From Gammaproteobacteria bacterium HGW-Gammaproteobacteria-1 (lineage in GTDB: Bacteria > Pseudomonadota > Gammaproteobacteria > Thiohalomonadales > Thiohalomonadaceae), in NCBI GenBank assembly GCA_002840095.1, contig PGZL01000002.1, forward strand, positions 217,872 to 281,871: a DNA stretch of 64,000 bases, read 5' to 3'. The position numbers and the translations under genes are program-made. Below are positions 46,418 through 56,309 of the stretch, piece after piece; position 1 is the stretch's first letter, and the number at the start of each line of letters is the position of its first letter. Below the pieces are notes generated by a model. It saw nothing but the letters and a program-made list of their open reading frames with translations. It was not told the DNA's origin and did not search any database.

Positions 46418-46965
46418 TTGACCCTCACCAGCATCGCTTCTTTGTGTGGGGCGGCCGGGGCCGCGTCGATGAGTTTTTCCTTCAGCGCCTGACGGGCCCG
46501 GCACAGGCGGCTCATCACCGTGCCGATGGGGATGGTCAGGATTTCCGCCACCTCGGCATAGCTGAATCCCTCCAGGTCGACCAGGGTGAGCACCTCGCGC
46601 TGGCCCTGCGGCAACCGCGCCACCGCATCGCGTACCCGGTGCACCGTCTGCATCTGCTGGTTTTCTCGCTCCGGGCTGGAATCGCTCTGGAACTCGTTTT
46701 CGTCGAACTCCTGCAGGTCGCGGCGGCTGCGCAGATGGCCGCGCCAGCAGTTGGTGAGAATGCTGAACAGCCAGCTGTCCATGGCCTCGAAGGAGCGCAG
46801 GCTGGCGGCGCTCTTCATCGCCTGCAGCATGGTTTCCTGCACCAGGTCGTCGGCCAGGTGGGTGTTGTGACACCAGGAATAGGCCACCCGGTACAGCCGC
46901 TTGCGGTTCTGCTCGAGACGATTGTTGAAATCGTGCGAGCGGCAAAACATCCCCAGTATTCCCAT
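46414..46965 (-). CDS. ECF-type RNA polymerase sigma factor
   Basis: Sigma factor of 183 residues. Region 2: RLYRVAYSWCHNTHLADDLVQ. Region 4: REVLTLVDLEGFSYAEVAEI, then IPIGTVMSRLCRARQALKEKL. The ATG at 46965 follows GGAGGAGAAC; an upstream frame is not conserved. It is cotranslated with the anti-sigma gene. Its regulon is unknown. Confidence 0.9.
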   Translation of the reverse strand: MGILGMFCRSHDFNNRLEQNRKRLYRVAYSWCHNTHLADDLVQETMLQAMKSAASLRSFEAMDSWLFSILTNCWRGHLRSRRDLQEFDENEFQSDSSPERENQQMQTVHRVRDAVARLPQGQREVLTLVDLEGFSYAEVAEILTIPIGTVMSRLCRARQALKEKLIDAAPAAPHKEAMLVRVK

Positions 46966-47359
46966 GTTCTCCTCCACGTACGCTCGGGTATTGTTGTTTT
47001 TGTTGTGCGGCGTCTGTCGCGCCCTACTGATTAAGATGATTCCGCGGGCAAAATATTCCATCGCCGGCGGCCGGAATAAAAATGGACCGGCACCCATCTT
47101 AACCCTCCGGACAACCTAGGCAAAGCGTCTGGCTCTTAACACCTCGCCTTGTGTGGTCTTTGTCTTGTTCCTGACTTGGGCGTGCGGCCCGTGCCCCAGT
47201 TCGCGGGCCGCGCGATGTTGTGGGGATCCTCCTTTCCCCCACCTTGGGCTGGGATTCGGCCGACCTGATTACCGGTTGAATCCCGGTTTTTTTTCGCCCG
47301 TGCCGCGCGGAGCGGAGGGACTGATACAATCCCGTTTCGTCCCCCAGGCCGGACCCATC
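46966..47359. other. 394-bp divergent intergenic region between the sigma factor gene and glnE
   Basis: No gene seen. On the minus strand GGAATATTTTGCCC and GGAATAAAAATGG-like motifs (47055-47085) could be ECF promoter parts for autoregulation. A weak hairpin ACCGG/CCGGT followed by T8 is near 47270-47295 on the plus strand. TACAAT at 47325-47330 could be the -10 box for glnE; no clear -35 was found. Confidence 0.4.
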
Positions 47360-50242
47360 GTGACTTCCGAACCCCTCTTTGCCGCCGCCCTGAGCGCCCT
47401 TCCCCTGCCCTTGCAGGAGCGAGTCGCGCGACAGTGGCACAGCCTGTTCGAAGCCGCCCCCGCCACGGCCCTGCCGCCGGCATTTCTCACCGAACTGGCG
47501 CGGGTGTGGGCCTGCAGCGAATTCATCACCGATGCCTGCGTGCGCCATCCCGAGATGTTGCAGGAGCTGCACGACAGCGGCGACCTGCGCCAAAGCTATG
47601 CCGCGGACCGTTACCGGCAGCATCTAGCCGCCCTGCTCGACGGCGTCACCGGCGAGGCCCAGCTGGGTGAGCGGCTGCGCCGCTACCGTCGCCGTGAAAT
47701 GGTGCGCATCGCCTGGCGCGACCTGGCCGGGCACTGCGAACTGAACGAGGTGGTGACCGACCTCTCGGCCCTGGCCGACGCCTGCATCGACCTGTCCCTG
47801 GAACGCCTGTATGCCTGGCAGTGCGCGCAATGGGGTACGCCCAGCAACCCTGATGGTGTGGCACAGCGCCTGGTGGTCCTGGGCATGGGCAAGCTGGGCG
47901 CCCACGAACTCAATTTCTCCTCCGACGTGGACCTGATCTTCGCCTACCCCGAGGACGGCGAGACCCGCGACGGGCCACGCAGCATCACCAACCAGGAGTT
48001 CTTCATCCGCCTCGGCCAGCGTCTCGGTAATGTGCTCAGCAACACCACCGCCGAGGGCTATGTATTCCGGGTCGACACCCGCCTGCGTCCCTTCGGCGAG
48101 TCCTCCGCCCTGGCCCTGTCCTTCGATGCCATGGAGGACTACTACCAGGTGCACGGCCGCGAGTGGGAGCGCTACGCCATGATCAAGGCGCGGGTGGTGG
48201 CGGGCGACCGGGCGGCCGGCAATGAACTGATGGCCATGCTCAAGCCCTTCGTCTACCGCCGCTACGTGGACTACGGCGCCTTCCAGTCGCTGCGCGAGAT
48301 GAAGGCGATGATCGGCCGCGAGGTGCAGCGCAAGGGCATGGACGACAACGTCAAGCTGGGCGCCGGCGGCATCCGCGAGGTGGAGTTCATCGGCCAGGCC
48401 TTTCAGCTGATCCGCGGCGGCCGCGAGCCGACCCTGCAGGTGCGGCGCATCCTCACCGTGCTGGAGGCCCTGCGCGGCTTCGGCTGGCTGCCCGACTTCG
48501 TGGTGGACGAGCTGACCGGGTCCTATACCTTTCTGCGCAACACCGAACACCGCATCCAGGAATACCAGGATCGCCAGACCCACGACCTGCCCGAGGACGA
48601 AACCGGCCGCCTGCGTCTGGCCTGGAGCATGGGCTATGAAGACTGGGCGTCCTTCGAGACGGTGCTGCGCGATCACATGCGCCGGGTGCATGAGCATTTC
48701 GAGCAGGTGTTCGCCGCGCCGCAGACCGAGCACGCCGCGTCCGACAGCCTCGACCTCACCGGCGTGTGGCAGGGCAACCTGGATCAGGAACAGGCCTGCC
48801 ACTCCCTGGCCCAGGCCGGTTACGGCGACACCGCCGAGGTCTATCGCCTGGTGCAACAGGTGCGCCAGGGCCGCGCCTTCCTCAGCCTGAGCAATCAGGG
48901 GCGCACGCGCATGAACCAGCTGATCCCCCTGTTGCTGGGCGCGGTGGGGCAGGGTGGGCAGCCCGATCTCACCCTGACGCGCCTTTTGCATCTGGTGGAG
49001 ACCATCGCCCGGCGCAGTTCCTACCTGGCCCTGCTGGTGGAAAATCCCATGGCCCTGTCGCAGCTGGTGCGGCTGTGCGCCGCCTCGCCCTGGATTGCCT
49101 CGCAGCTGGCGCTGTATCCGCTGCTGCTGGACGAACTGCTCGACCCGCGTTCGCTGTACGCGCCGCCGCGGCGCAAGCAGCTGTCCAACGAACTGCGCCA
49201 ACGCATGATGTACGTGACGGCCGAAGACCAGGAGGCGCAGATGGATGCGCTGCGCCAGTTCAAGCAGGCCAACACCCTGCGCGTGGCCGCCGCCGACGTG
49301 ATGGAGGCGGTGCCGCTGATGGTGGTGAGCGATCACCTCACCGAGCTGGCCGAGGTGCTGCTGGACGAGTCCCTGACCCTGGCCTGGCGCCACATGATAG
49401 GCCGCCACGGCCGCCCCGCCTGCGGCGAAGGTCGCGCCTGCGATACCGGTTTCGCCATCATCGCCTACGGCAAGCTGGGCGGCATCGAACTGGGCTACGG
49501 CTCCGATCTCGACATCGTGTTCCTGCACAGCAACGAAAGCGAAGGCCGCATGACCGACGGCGACAAGCCGGTGGACAACGCGGTGTTCTACGCCCGCATG
49601 GCCCAGCGCATCATCCACATCCTCGGCACCCGCACCCCGGCCGGCGTGCTGTACGAAGTGGATACCCGGCTGCGTCCCAGCGGCGCCTCCGGCCTGCTGG
49701 TGTCCGGCCTGGACGCCTTCGCCACCTATCAGGGCAACGAGGCCTGGACCTGGGAGCACCAGGCCCTGGTGCGCGCCCGCGGCGTGGCCGGCGACCCGGC
49801 GGTGATCGAGACCTTCGAGCAGATCCGCCGCGCCATCCTCAGCCGGCCGCGCGAGCACGACAAGCTGCGCCAGGAAGTACGCGAAATGCGCGAGCGCATG
49901 CGCGGCCAGCTGGCGAAGGGCGGGGCGGAAAAGTTCGATTTGAAACAGGACCCCGGTGGTATCGCGGACATAGAATTTATGGTGCAATATGGCGTCTTGG
50001 CGTGGGCGCACGAACACCCCGCGCTGCTTGATTTCACCGACAATATCCGCCTGCTCGAACGCCTGGCCCAGGCCGGCCGGCTGCCGCCGGCCGACGCCGA
50101 GCTGCTTGCCGATGCCTACCGCGCCTACCGTGCCCAGGTGCACCGGCTGACCCTGCAGGAGCAGCCGGCGCTGGTGGAGGGCGCCGAGTTCGACGCCTTG
50201 CGTGCGCAGGTATTGCGCATCTGGCGCGAGTTGATGGAATGA
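47360..50242 (+). CDS. glnE: Glutamine synthetase adenylyltransferase/adenylyl-removing enzyme
   Basis: Bifunctional regulator of glutamine synthetase, 960 residues (E. coli 946). The N-terminal deadenylylase domain contains GMGKLGAHELNFSSDVDLIF and the C-terminal adenylylase domain YGKLGGIELGYGSDLDIVFL, each with the nucleotidyltransferase GSDxD-type metal site. The start is taken as the GTG at 47360 (MTSEPLFAAAL); frames further upstream are not conserved. ilvE follows after a 63-bp gap. Confidence 0.93.
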   Translation: MTSEPLFAAALSALPLPLQERVARQWHSLFEAAPATALPPAFLTELARVWACSEFITDACVRHPEMLQELHDSGDLRQSYAADRYRQHLAALLDGVTGEAQLGERLRRYRRREMVRIAWRDLAGHCELNEVVTDLSALADACIDLSLERLYAWQCAQWGTPSNPDGVAQRLVVLGMGKLGAHELNFSSDVDLIFAYPEDGETRDGPRSITNQEFFIRLGQRLGNVLSNTTAEGYVFRVDTRLRPFGESSALALSFDAMEDYYQVHGREWERYAMIKARVVAGDRAAGNELMAMLKPFVYRRYVDYGAFQSLREMKAMIGREVQRKGMDDNVKLGAGGIREVEFIGQAFQLIRGGREPTLQVRRILTVLEALRGFGWLPDFVVDELTGSYTFLRNTEHRIQEYQDRQTHDLPEDETGRLRLAWSMGYEDWASFETVLRDHMRRVHEHFEQVFAAPQTEHAASDSLDLTGVWQGNLDQEQACHSLAQAGYGDTAEVYRLVQQVRQGRAFLSLSNQGRTRMNQLIPLLLGAVGQGGQPDLTLTRLLHLVETIARRSSYLALLVENPMALSQLVRLCAASPWIASQLALYPLLLDELLDPRSLYAPPRRKQLSNELRQRMMYVTAEDQEAQMDALRQFKQANTLRVAAADVMEAVPLMVVSDHLTELAEVLLDESLTLAWRHMIGRHGRPACGEGRACDTGFAIIAYGKLGGIELGYGSDLDIVFLHSNESEGRMTDGDKPVDNAVFYARMAQRIIHILGTRTPAGVLYEVDTRLRPSGASGLLVSGLDAFATYQGNEAWTWEHQALVRARGVAGDPAVIETFEQIRRAILSRPREHDKLRQEVREMRERMRGQLAKGGAEKFDLKQDPGGIADIEFMVQYGVLAWAHEHPALLDFTDNIRLLERLAQAGRLPPADAELLADAYRAYRAQVHRLTLQEQPALVEGAEFDALRAQVLRIWRELME

Positions 50243-50305
50243 ATTTTTGCACCGCCGCCGCCGGCGGCGCACGGTTAACGAATTTCGTATTGAGGAGAAT
50301 GTTTG

Positions 50306-51229
50306 ATGTCGATGTCTGACCGCGACGGCGTGATCTGGCTGGATGGTGAAATGGTGCCCTGGCGCGAGGCCAAGACCCACGTGCTGACCCATACCCTGCA
50401 CTATGGCATGGGCGTGTTCGAGGGCGTGCGCGCCTACAAGACCGAAAAGGGTACCGCCATCTTCCGCCTCAAGGAACATACCGATCGCCTGTTCCGCTCG
50501 GCGCACATCCTGATGATGCCGATGCCCTACGACAAGGACACCCTCAATGAGGCGCAGCGCGCCGTGGTGCGCGAGAACAACCTGGAATCGGCCTACATCC
50601 GCCCGATGTGCTTCTACGGTTCCGAAGGCATGGGCCTGCGTGCCGACAACCTCAAGGTGCACGTGATGGTCGCCGCCTGGACCTGGGGCGCCTACCTCGG
50701 CGCCGAGGGTATGGAGAAGGGCATCCGCGTGCGCACCTCGTCGTTCACCCGCCACCACGTCAACATCACCATGTGCAAGGCCAAGGCCAACGGCAACTAC
50801 ATGAACTCCATGCTGGCCCTGCGTGAGGCGCTGTCCTGCGGCGTGGACGAGGCGATGCTGCTGGACAACGAAGGCTACGTGGCGGAAGGTTCCGGCGAGA
50901 ACATCTTCATCGTGCGCAACGGCGTGATCTACACCCCGGACCTGACCTCGGCCCTGGACGGCATCACCCGCGACACCATCTTCCGTCTCGCCGCCGAAAT
51001 CGGCCTGACCATCAAGGAAAAGCGCATCACCCGCGACGAGGTGTATATCGCCGACGAGGCCTTCTTCACCGGCACCGCCGCCGAAGTGACCCCGATCCGC
51101 GAAGTGGACGGCCGCGCCATCGGCAGCGGCTCGCGCGGCCCGATCACCGAGCGCCTGCAGACCATGTATTTCGATCAGGTGCATGGCCGCCGGGCGGAGA
51201 ACGAGGACTGGCTCGCCTACGTGAAGTAA
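50306..51229 (+). CDS. ilvE: Branched-chain amino acid aminotransferase
   Basis: PLP-dependent transaminase of 307 residues for valine, leucine and isoleucine. THTLHYGMGVFEGVRAY, CKAKANGNYMNSMLA (the Schiff-base Lys region), and AEGSGENIFIVRNG are fold type IV signatures. GAGGAG precedes the ATG at 50306; the ATG at 50312 is an alternative. Confidence 0.95.
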   Translation: MSMSDRDGVIWLDGEMVPWREAKTHVLTHTLHYGMGVFEGVRAYKTEKGTAIFRLKEHTDRLFRSAHILMMPMPYDKDTLNEAQRAVVRENNLESAYIRPMCFYGSEGMGLRADNLKVHVMVAAWTWGAYLGAEGMEKGIRVRTSSFTRHHVNITMCKAKANGNYMNSMLALREALSCGVDEAMLLDNEGYVAEGSGENIFIVRNGVIYTPDLTSALDGITRDTIFRLAAEIGLTIKEKRITRDEVYIADEAFFTGTAAEVTPIREVDGRAIGSGSRGPITERLQTMYFDQVHGRRAENEDWLAYVK

Positions 51230-51241
51230 AAAGCGATAGGC

Positions 51242-51300
51242 GGTGCGCAGCGCGCACCCTACGCGCTGGCGAATGCATGGTAGGGTGCGCATTGCGCACC
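51242..51300. repeat. GGTGCGCA hairpin element
   Basis: GGTGCGCAGCGCGCACC, then CTACG (51242-51263) and GTAGGGTGCGCATTGCGCACC (51280-51300) are complementary arms. Each arm is itself a short hairpin. It lies in the ilvE-zinc protein gap. The GGTGCGCR...GCGCACC motif is common in environmental proteobacterial genomes. Confidence 0.7.
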
Positions 51301-51326
51301 GATGAACCAAAGAACGGAGGCAACCC

Positions 51327-51539
51327 ATGAGCAATGCAGCGGCAACCGGCAAGAACGGCGGCACCCAGCGCTACTACGAAGTGACGGCGGCGGATCTGCC
51401 CGTGCATTGCCCCATGGACAGCTCCAGCCTGTGGAACCTGCATCCCCGCGTCTATCTGCCCATCGAGGAGAGTGGCGAGGCGCGCTGTCCGTACTGTGGC
51501 GCACGCTACGTACTCAAGGGCGGCAAGGCCGGCCATTGA
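51327..51539 (+). CDS. zf-CHCC zinc-finger protein
   Basis: Protein of 70 residues with LPVHCPMDSSSLWNLHPRVY and ARCPYCGARYVLK; Cys, His and two further Cys form the CHCC zinc site known from NDUFS6-like domains. Such small proteins are frequent next to ilvE and LPS genes in betaproteobacteria and gammaproteobacteria. Function unknown. Confidence 0.88.
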   Translation: MSNAAATGKNGGTQRYYEVTAADLPVHCPMDSSSLWNLHPRVYLPIEESGEARCPYCGARYVLKGGKAGH

Positions 51540-51548
51540 GCATTTCTT

Positions 51549-51580
51549 GTCCCTAGCCCCCCTAGCCCCTAGCCCCTGGT
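51549..51580. repeat. CCCCTAG heptamer run before hldE
   Basis: Four units of CCCCTAG-type (CCCTAGCC, CCCCTAGC, CCCTAGC, CCCTGG) with one slipped spacing. The same family is at 23974-23998. The hldE start codon lies 6 bp downstream and no clear ribosome-binding site remains. Confidence 0.7.
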
Positions 51581-51585
51581 CTTAA

Positions 51586-53022
51586 ATGAAACTGCACATT
51601 CCCGATTTTTCCTCCAGCCGCGTCCTCGTCGTCGGCGATCTGATGCTGGACCGCTACTGGCATGGCGACACCTCGCGCATCTCCCCCGAGGCGCCGGTGC
51701 CGGTGGTGCACGTGGGCGAGGCGGAAGAGCGGCCGGGCGGCGCGGGCAACGTCGCGCTCAACATCGCCGCCCTGGGCGGCCGCGCAGCCGTCGTCGGCCT
51801 CACCGGCCAGGACGAGGCGGCGGACGTGTTGCGCCACCGGCTGGAAAGCGAAGGCGTCGAGTGCCATTTCGAGCGGCTGGAAAAATACTCCACCATCACC
51901 AAGCTGCGCGTGATCAGCCGCCATCAGCAGCTGATCCGCTGCGATTTCGAGGACGGTTTTCAGGGACACGATCCGCAGGGCCTGATTGCGCTGTTCCAGG
52001 CAGAGCTGGGCGCCGCCGGTGCGGTGGTGCTGTCCGATTACGGCAAGGGCACCCTGCGTGCCGTGCGCGAATTGATCAGCGCGGCCCGCGCCGCCGGCAA
52101 GCCGGTGCTGATCGATCCCAAGGGTACCGACTTCGAGAAGTATCGCGGCGCCACGCTGATCACTCCCAACCTGACTGAATTCGAGGCGGTGGTGGGCCGT
52201 TGCCACGGCGAGGACGACCTGGTGGCCAGGGGCGAGCAACTGCGCCGTGACCTGGACCTTGAGGCGCTGCTCATCACCCGCAGCGAGCGCGGCATGACCC
52301 TGCTGCGCAACGGCCACGAACCGCTGCATCTGCCGACCCGTGCGCGCGAGGTGTTCGACGTCACCGGCGCCGGCGACACCGTGCTCTCCACCCTCGCCGC
52401 CGCCCTGGCCGCCGGGCAGGACCTGGCCGACGCCACCGCCTTGTCCAATGTCGCCGCCGGCGTGGTGGTGGGCAAGCTGGGCACCGCCACCGTCACGGTG
52501 CAGGAATTGGGCAAGGCGCTGCGCGACCAGAACGAAATGGAGTTGGGCATGGTCGACGAGGATCACCTGGCGGCGCTGGTGCGCGAGGCCAAGGCCCACG
52601 GCGAAACGGTGGTGATGACCAACGGCTGCTTCGACATTCTGCACGCCGGTCACGTCACCTATCTGCAGCAGGCGCGCCGCCTCGGCGACCGCCTCATCGT
52701 GGCGGTGAACGACGACGCCTCGGTGAAGCGCCTCAAGGGCGAGGAACGTCCGGTCAACACCATGGAGCGGCGCATGTTCGTGCTGGCGGCGCTGGGCTGC
52801 GTCGACTGGGTGGTGCCCTTCTACGAGGACACGCCGACGCGCCTGATCTGCAAGGTGCTGCCCGACATCCTGGTCAAGGGCGGCGACAACAACCCGGCCA
52901 ACATCCCCGGCGGCGACTGCGTGCGCGAGGCCGGCGGCCAGGTGCTGGTGATGGACTACGTGGACAACTGTTCCACCACCGGCCTGATCAAGGCGATCCG
53001 CGCCACGGCGAAAAGCGAGTGA
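51586..53022 (+). CDS. hldE: Bifunctional heptose-7-phosphate kinase/heptose-1-phosphate adenylyltransferase HldE
   Basis: Makes ADP-heptose for LPS inner core. 478 residues. The N-terminal kinase domain ([46 protein letters not shown]) and the C-terminal cytidylyltransferase-like domain ([20 protein letters not shown]) are both intact. waaF lies 2.3 kb downstream. Confidence 0.96.
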   Translation: MKLHIPDFSSSRVLVVGDLMLDRYWHGDTSRISPEAPVPVVHVGEAEERPGGAGNVALNIAALGGRAAVVGLTGQDEAADVLRHRLESEGVECHFERLEKYSTITKLRVISRHQQLIRCDFEDGFQGHDPQGLIALFQAELGAAGAVVLSDYGKGTLRAVRELISAARAAGKPVLIDPKGTDFEKYRGATLITPNLTEFEAVVGRCHGEDDLVARGEQLRRDLDLEALLITRSERGMTLLRNGHEPLHLPTRAREVFDVTGAGDTVLSTLAAALAAGQDLADATALSNVAAGVVVGKLGTATVTVQELGKALRDQNEMELGMVDEDHLAALVREAKAHGETVVMTNGCFDILHAGHVTYLQQARRLGDRLIVAVNDDASVKRLKGEERPVNTMERRMFVLAALGCVDWVVPFYEDTPTRLICKVLPDILVKGGDNNPANIPGGDCVREAGGQVLVMDYVDNCSTTGLIKAIRATAKSE

Positions 53023-53045
53023 ACCCCATAACTGCTTTGATTGAC

Positions 53046-53121
53046 TCTCGCCAAGACGCGAAGCACGCAAAGAAGTCAGATTCTCTTTGCCTGCTTGGCG
53101 CCCTTGGCGTCTTGGCGAGAG
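53046..53121. repeat. Octamer hairpin element, CCAAGACG family
   Basis: Outer arms TCTCGCCAAGACGC (53046-53059) and GCGTCTTGGCGAGA (53107-53120) are a perfect 14-bp match. Inner units CGAAGCAC, GCAAAGAA and CTTTGCCT, GCTTGGCG extend both arms with a period of about 8. It lies between hldE and the FAD gene. Confidence 0.82.
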
Positions 53122-53149
53122 ATATCTGTTTGTGTTGTGGGTTGCACGG

Positions 53150-54346
53150 ATGAGCGAACGAACCGAGTTCCACGCCGATGTGGTGATCTGCGGCGGTGGC
53201 GTCGCCGGCCTGTGGCTGCTGGCACGGCTGCGCCGGCAGGGCTATCGCGCCCTGCTCATCGAATCCTCCGCCCTCGGCGCCGGCCAGACGCGCTATGCCC
53301 AGGGCATCATCCACGGCGGCACCAAATACGCCCTCACCGGCGCGGTGAGCGGCTCCAGCGAGGCCATCGCCGCCATGCCGCCGCTATGGCGTGCCTGCCT
53401 CGAAGGGCACGGCGAAATCGATCTGCATGCCGTGCGCCTGATGTCCGATCACCAGTACCTGTGGTCCACCGCCGGCATCACCTCGCGCATGGCGGGCTTC
53501 TTCGCCAGCCGGATGATGCGTAGCCGTGTCGCGCCGCTCGATGCCAAGGATTATCCCGCCGTGTTTCATCACCCCGATTTCCGCGGCCAGGTGTACCGGC
53601 TGGAAGAGCCGGTGCTGGATACGGCGTCCCTGGTGCAGGCCTTGGCCGAACCGTATCGCGATGCCATCTGGCGTGGAACGGTGGTGAGTCCGGTGACGGC
53701 AGGCGACGGCGTGGCATTGACGCTGGAAGACGGTGGGCAACAGATCCGCATTGCGACGCGTCGTCTGGTGCTTGCGGCGGGCAAGGGCAATGCCGCGCTG
53801 CTGCAACTGTTGGGACGCGATGCGCCGCAGATGCAGACCCGGCCGTTGAAAATGGTCATGGTGCGCGGTGAGCTGCCGCAGGGCGTGTACGCCCACTGCC
53901 TCGGCGCCAGCACCAATCCGCGCATCACCATCAGCACCCACTTCGATTTGCAGGGCCGCACGGTGTGGTATCTGGGCGGCGATCTGGCGGAGGAAGGCGT
54001 GCGCCGCAGCGACGAGGAACAGCTGGCTGCGGCACGCCGGGAACTGAACGCCCTGCTGCCCTGGTTCGATTTCTCGCAGTGCGAGTTCGCCACCCTGGAC
54101 ATCGATCGCGCCGAGCCGCGCATGGGCGACGGCCGTCGCCCGGACGATGTCTATGCCGACGAGCGCGGTTGCGTAATCACCGCCTGGCCCACCAAGCTGG
54201 CCTTTGCGCCGCGTCTGGCGACGCGGATTACCGAAATGCTGCGCGCGTCGGGCCTGGCGCCCGGCGCGTCGTCCGCCGATGTGCCGGCGTGGCCGTTCCC
54301 GGGCTATGCGCTGCTGCCTTGGCAGGAGGAGGCACGATGGAATTGA
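53150..54346 (+). CDS. FAD-dependent oxidoreductase (DAO family), uncharacterised
   Basis: Flavoprotein of 398 residues. N-terminal FAD motif DVVICGGGVAGLWLLARL and the ALGAGQTRYAQGIIHGGTKY segment typical of glycine oxidase/DAO-like enzymes. C-terminal GRRPDDVYADERG matches the family fold. The substrate is unknown. It overlaps the aldo/keto reductase gene by 10 bp, and both sit between hldE and waaF, so a role in envelope sugar or nucleotide-sugar chemistry is possible. Confidence 0.83.
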   Translation: MSERTEFHADVVICGGGVAGLWLLARLRRQGYRALLIESSALGAGQTRYAQGIIHGGTKYALTGAVSGSSEAIAAMPPLWRACLEGHGEIDLHAVRLMSDHQYLWSTAGITSRMAGFFASRMMRSRVAPLDAKDYPAVFHHPDFRGQVYRLEEPVLDTASLVQALAEPYRDAIWRGTVVSPVTAGDGVALTLEDGGQQIRIATRRLVLAAGKGNAALLQLLGRDAPQMQTRPLKMVMVRGELPQGVYAHCLGASTNPRITISTHFDLQGRTVWYLGGDLAEEGVRRSDEEQLAAARRELNALLPWFDFSQCEFATLDIDRAEPRMGDGRRPDDVYADERGCVITAWPTKLAFAPRLATRITEMLRASGLAPGASSADVPAWPFPGYALLPWQEEARWN

Positions 54347-55122
54347 GGGCGCTGGGATCAACCGGCCTGCGGGTCAGTCCGCTGGGACTCGGCACGGTGA
54401 AGTTCGGCCGCGATCAGCAGGTGAAGTATCCGCGCGGCTTTGTGATTCCCGACGATGATGCGGTGCGCAAGCTGCTGGACTTGGCCTGGGACCTCGGCAT
54501 CAACCTCATCGATACCGCACCGGCCTACGGCAACAGCGAGGAACGCCTCGGCCAGTTGCTGCGCCGTGATCAGGATTGGAAGATCGTCACCAAGGTGGGC
54601 GAGATCTTCGAAAACTGTGCGTCGTGCTTCGACTTCTCCGCGGCCCATACCCGCATGAGCGTGGAACGCTCGCTGCAGCGGCTGGGCCGCGACTGCGTGG
54701 ATATCGTGCTGATCCATTCCGACGGCGACGACATGCGCATCATCCATAACGAAGGCGCACTGGGCGAACTGGAGCGCATGAAGCAGGAAGGCAAGCTGCG
54801 TGCCTACGGCATGTCCACCAAGACTGCCGAGGGCGGGCTGTGGGTGGTGGAGCACTGCGACGTGGTGATGGCCACCTGCAATCCGCGCGACACCCATGAC
54901 CTGCCGGTCATCGCCCGGGCCCACGAATTGAACAAGGGAGTACTGGTGAAGAAGGGCCTGCTCTCCGGTCATGCCGATGCCGCCGCCGGCGGCGGCGGCG
55001 TGGAGGATGCCATGCGCTTCGTCTTCGACCACCCCGGCGTCAGCAGCATGATCGTCGGTACCATCAATCCGGAACACCTGCGCGACAATGTCGATATTGT
55101 GCGTCGCATCGGCGCGGGGTAA
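54337..55122 (+). CDS. Aldo/keto reductase
   Basis: Reductase of 261 residues with the catalytic tetrad: Asp and Tyr in [18 protein letters not shown], Lys in VTKVGEIF, His in [13 protein letters not shown]...[16 protein letters not shown] binds the cofactor near the C-terminus. GGAGGAGGC precedes the ATG, inside the end of the FAD gene, so the two are coupled. Substrate unknown. Confidence 0.88.
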   Translation: MELRALGSTGLRVSPLGLGTVKFGRDQQVKYPRGFVIPDDDAVRKLLDLAWDLGINLIDTAPAYGNSEERLGQLLRRDQDWKIVTKVGEIFENCASCFDFSAAHTRMSVERSLQRLGRDCVDIVLIHSDGDDMRIIHNEGALGELERMKQEGKLRAYGMSTKTAEGGLWVVEHCDVVMATCNPRDTHDLPVIARAHELNKGVLVKKGLLSGHADAAAGGGGVEDAMRFVFDHPGVSSMIVGTINPEHLRDNVDIVRRIGAG

Positions 55123-55131
55123 CACCAAATT

Positions 55132-55266
55132 CAACGCGGGGGCGCAGAGACGCAGAGGGCGCAGAGCTTTCAAGTGTGGACTATCGGTGCCGGAACGATA
55201 ACTATGATAGCCAATAGATTTTTTGCCTGTAATATCTCTGCGCCTCCGCGCCTCTGCGTTGGGCTG
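55132..55266. repeat. Octamer hairpin element, CGCAGAGA family, copy before waaF
   Basis: Left arm 55132-55167 (GGCGCAGAGACGCAGAGGGC) and right arm 55234-55265 (TCTCTGCGCCTCCGCGCCTC) are complementary with a ~66-bp centre, longer than in other copies. It fills most of the gap between the aldo/keto reductase and waaF. Confidence 0.75.
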
Positions 55267-55295
55267 TTTTCATTTTCTTTGTCAGGCGGACACTA

Positions 55296-56309
55296 GTGCG
55301 CGTACTGGTCATCGGCCCGGCCTGGGTAGGCGACATGGTGATGGCGCAGGCCCTGTTCATGACGCTGACCGCACGCGGCGCCGAGGTGGACGTGGTTGCG
55401 CCGCAGTGGTCCCTGCCGCTGCTCTCGCGCATGCGCGAGGTGCGCCGCGCCATCGGGCTGCCGGTGGGGCACGGCCGCTTCGGCCTGTTGCAGCGCTGGC
55501 GCATCGGCCGCGGCCTGCGCAGCGAGGGATACGATCAGGCCATCGTCCTGCCGCGCTCGTTCAAGGCCGCCCTGATCCCGTTCTTTGCCGGCATTCCGCG
55601 CCGCACCGGTTACCGCGGCGAAATGCGCTACGGCCTGATCAACGACATGCGCATGCTGGACAAGCAGCGGTTGCCGCGCGTGGTCGACCGTTATGTCTCT
55701 CTCGGCCTGGCCGGCGACGTTCCGCCGCCCTATGACATTCCGCTGCCCCACCTCGCGGTCGATGCCGCAAACCGCGAGCGTCTGCTGGTGCAGCTGGGGC
55801 TCGATATGCAGCGCCCGGTGGTGGCCTTCATGCCCGGCGCCGAATACGGCCCGGCCAAGCGCTGGCCGCTGGAGCATTACGCGGCGCTGGCGCGGGAACT
55901 GATCGCGGCGGGGCGCCAAGTGTGGGTGCTGGGATCGGCCAGGGAGCAGGGGGACGGCGCGGCCATCGCCGCCGCCGCGCCGGGTGTGATCAATCTGTGC
56001 GGCCGGACGCAGCTGGAAGATGTGGTGGACCTGCTGTCGCTGGCCGGCGCGGCGGTTAGCAACGATTCGGGACTGATGCACGTGGCGGCCGCCTGCGGGA
56101 TCCCGCTGGTGGCACTGTACGGTTCGTCGACGCCGGCCTACACCCCGCCGTTGTCGGCACAGGCACAGGTGCTTTATCTTGCCCTGGAGTGCAGCCCCTG
56201 CTTCAAACGGGACTGTCCGCTGGGCCACATGCGTTGCCTGACCGGCATCGAACCGCCGCAGGTGCTGGCCGCGCTGAACCACCTGTGGGAGCAGGGACGT
56301 CATGGCTAA
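55296..56309 (+). CDS. waaF: ADP-heptose:LPS heptosyltransferase II
   Basis: GT9 enzyme of 337 residues adding the second heptose to LPS inner core. VLVIGPAWVGDMVMAQALFM at the start, FMPGAEYGPAKRWPLEHYA and SNDSGLMHVAAACGIPLVALYGS are the family blocks. The start is GTG at 55296. The last 8 bp overlap the following glycosyltransferase. Confidence 0.93.
   Translation: MRVLVIGPAWVGDMVMAQALFMTLTARGAEVDVVAPQWSLPLLSRMREVRRAIGLPVGHGRFGLLQRWRIGRGLRSEGYDQAIVLPRSFKAALIPFFAGIPRRTGYRGEMRYGLINDMRMLDKQRLPRVVDRYVSLGLAGDVPPPYDIPLPHLAVDAANRERLLVQLGLDMQRPVVAFMPGAEYGPAKRWPLEHYAALARELIAAGRQVWVLGSAREQGDGAAIAAAAPGVINLCGRTQLEDVVDLLSLAGAAVSNDSGLMHVAAACGIPLVALYGSSTPAYTPPLSAQAQVLYLALECSPCFKRDCPLGHMRCLTGIEPPQVLAALNHLWEQGRHG

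Noticed and set aside
47624-51364. A 1246-residue minus-strand open frame
   Set aside because: Antisense to glnE and ilvE, with no recognisable domain.
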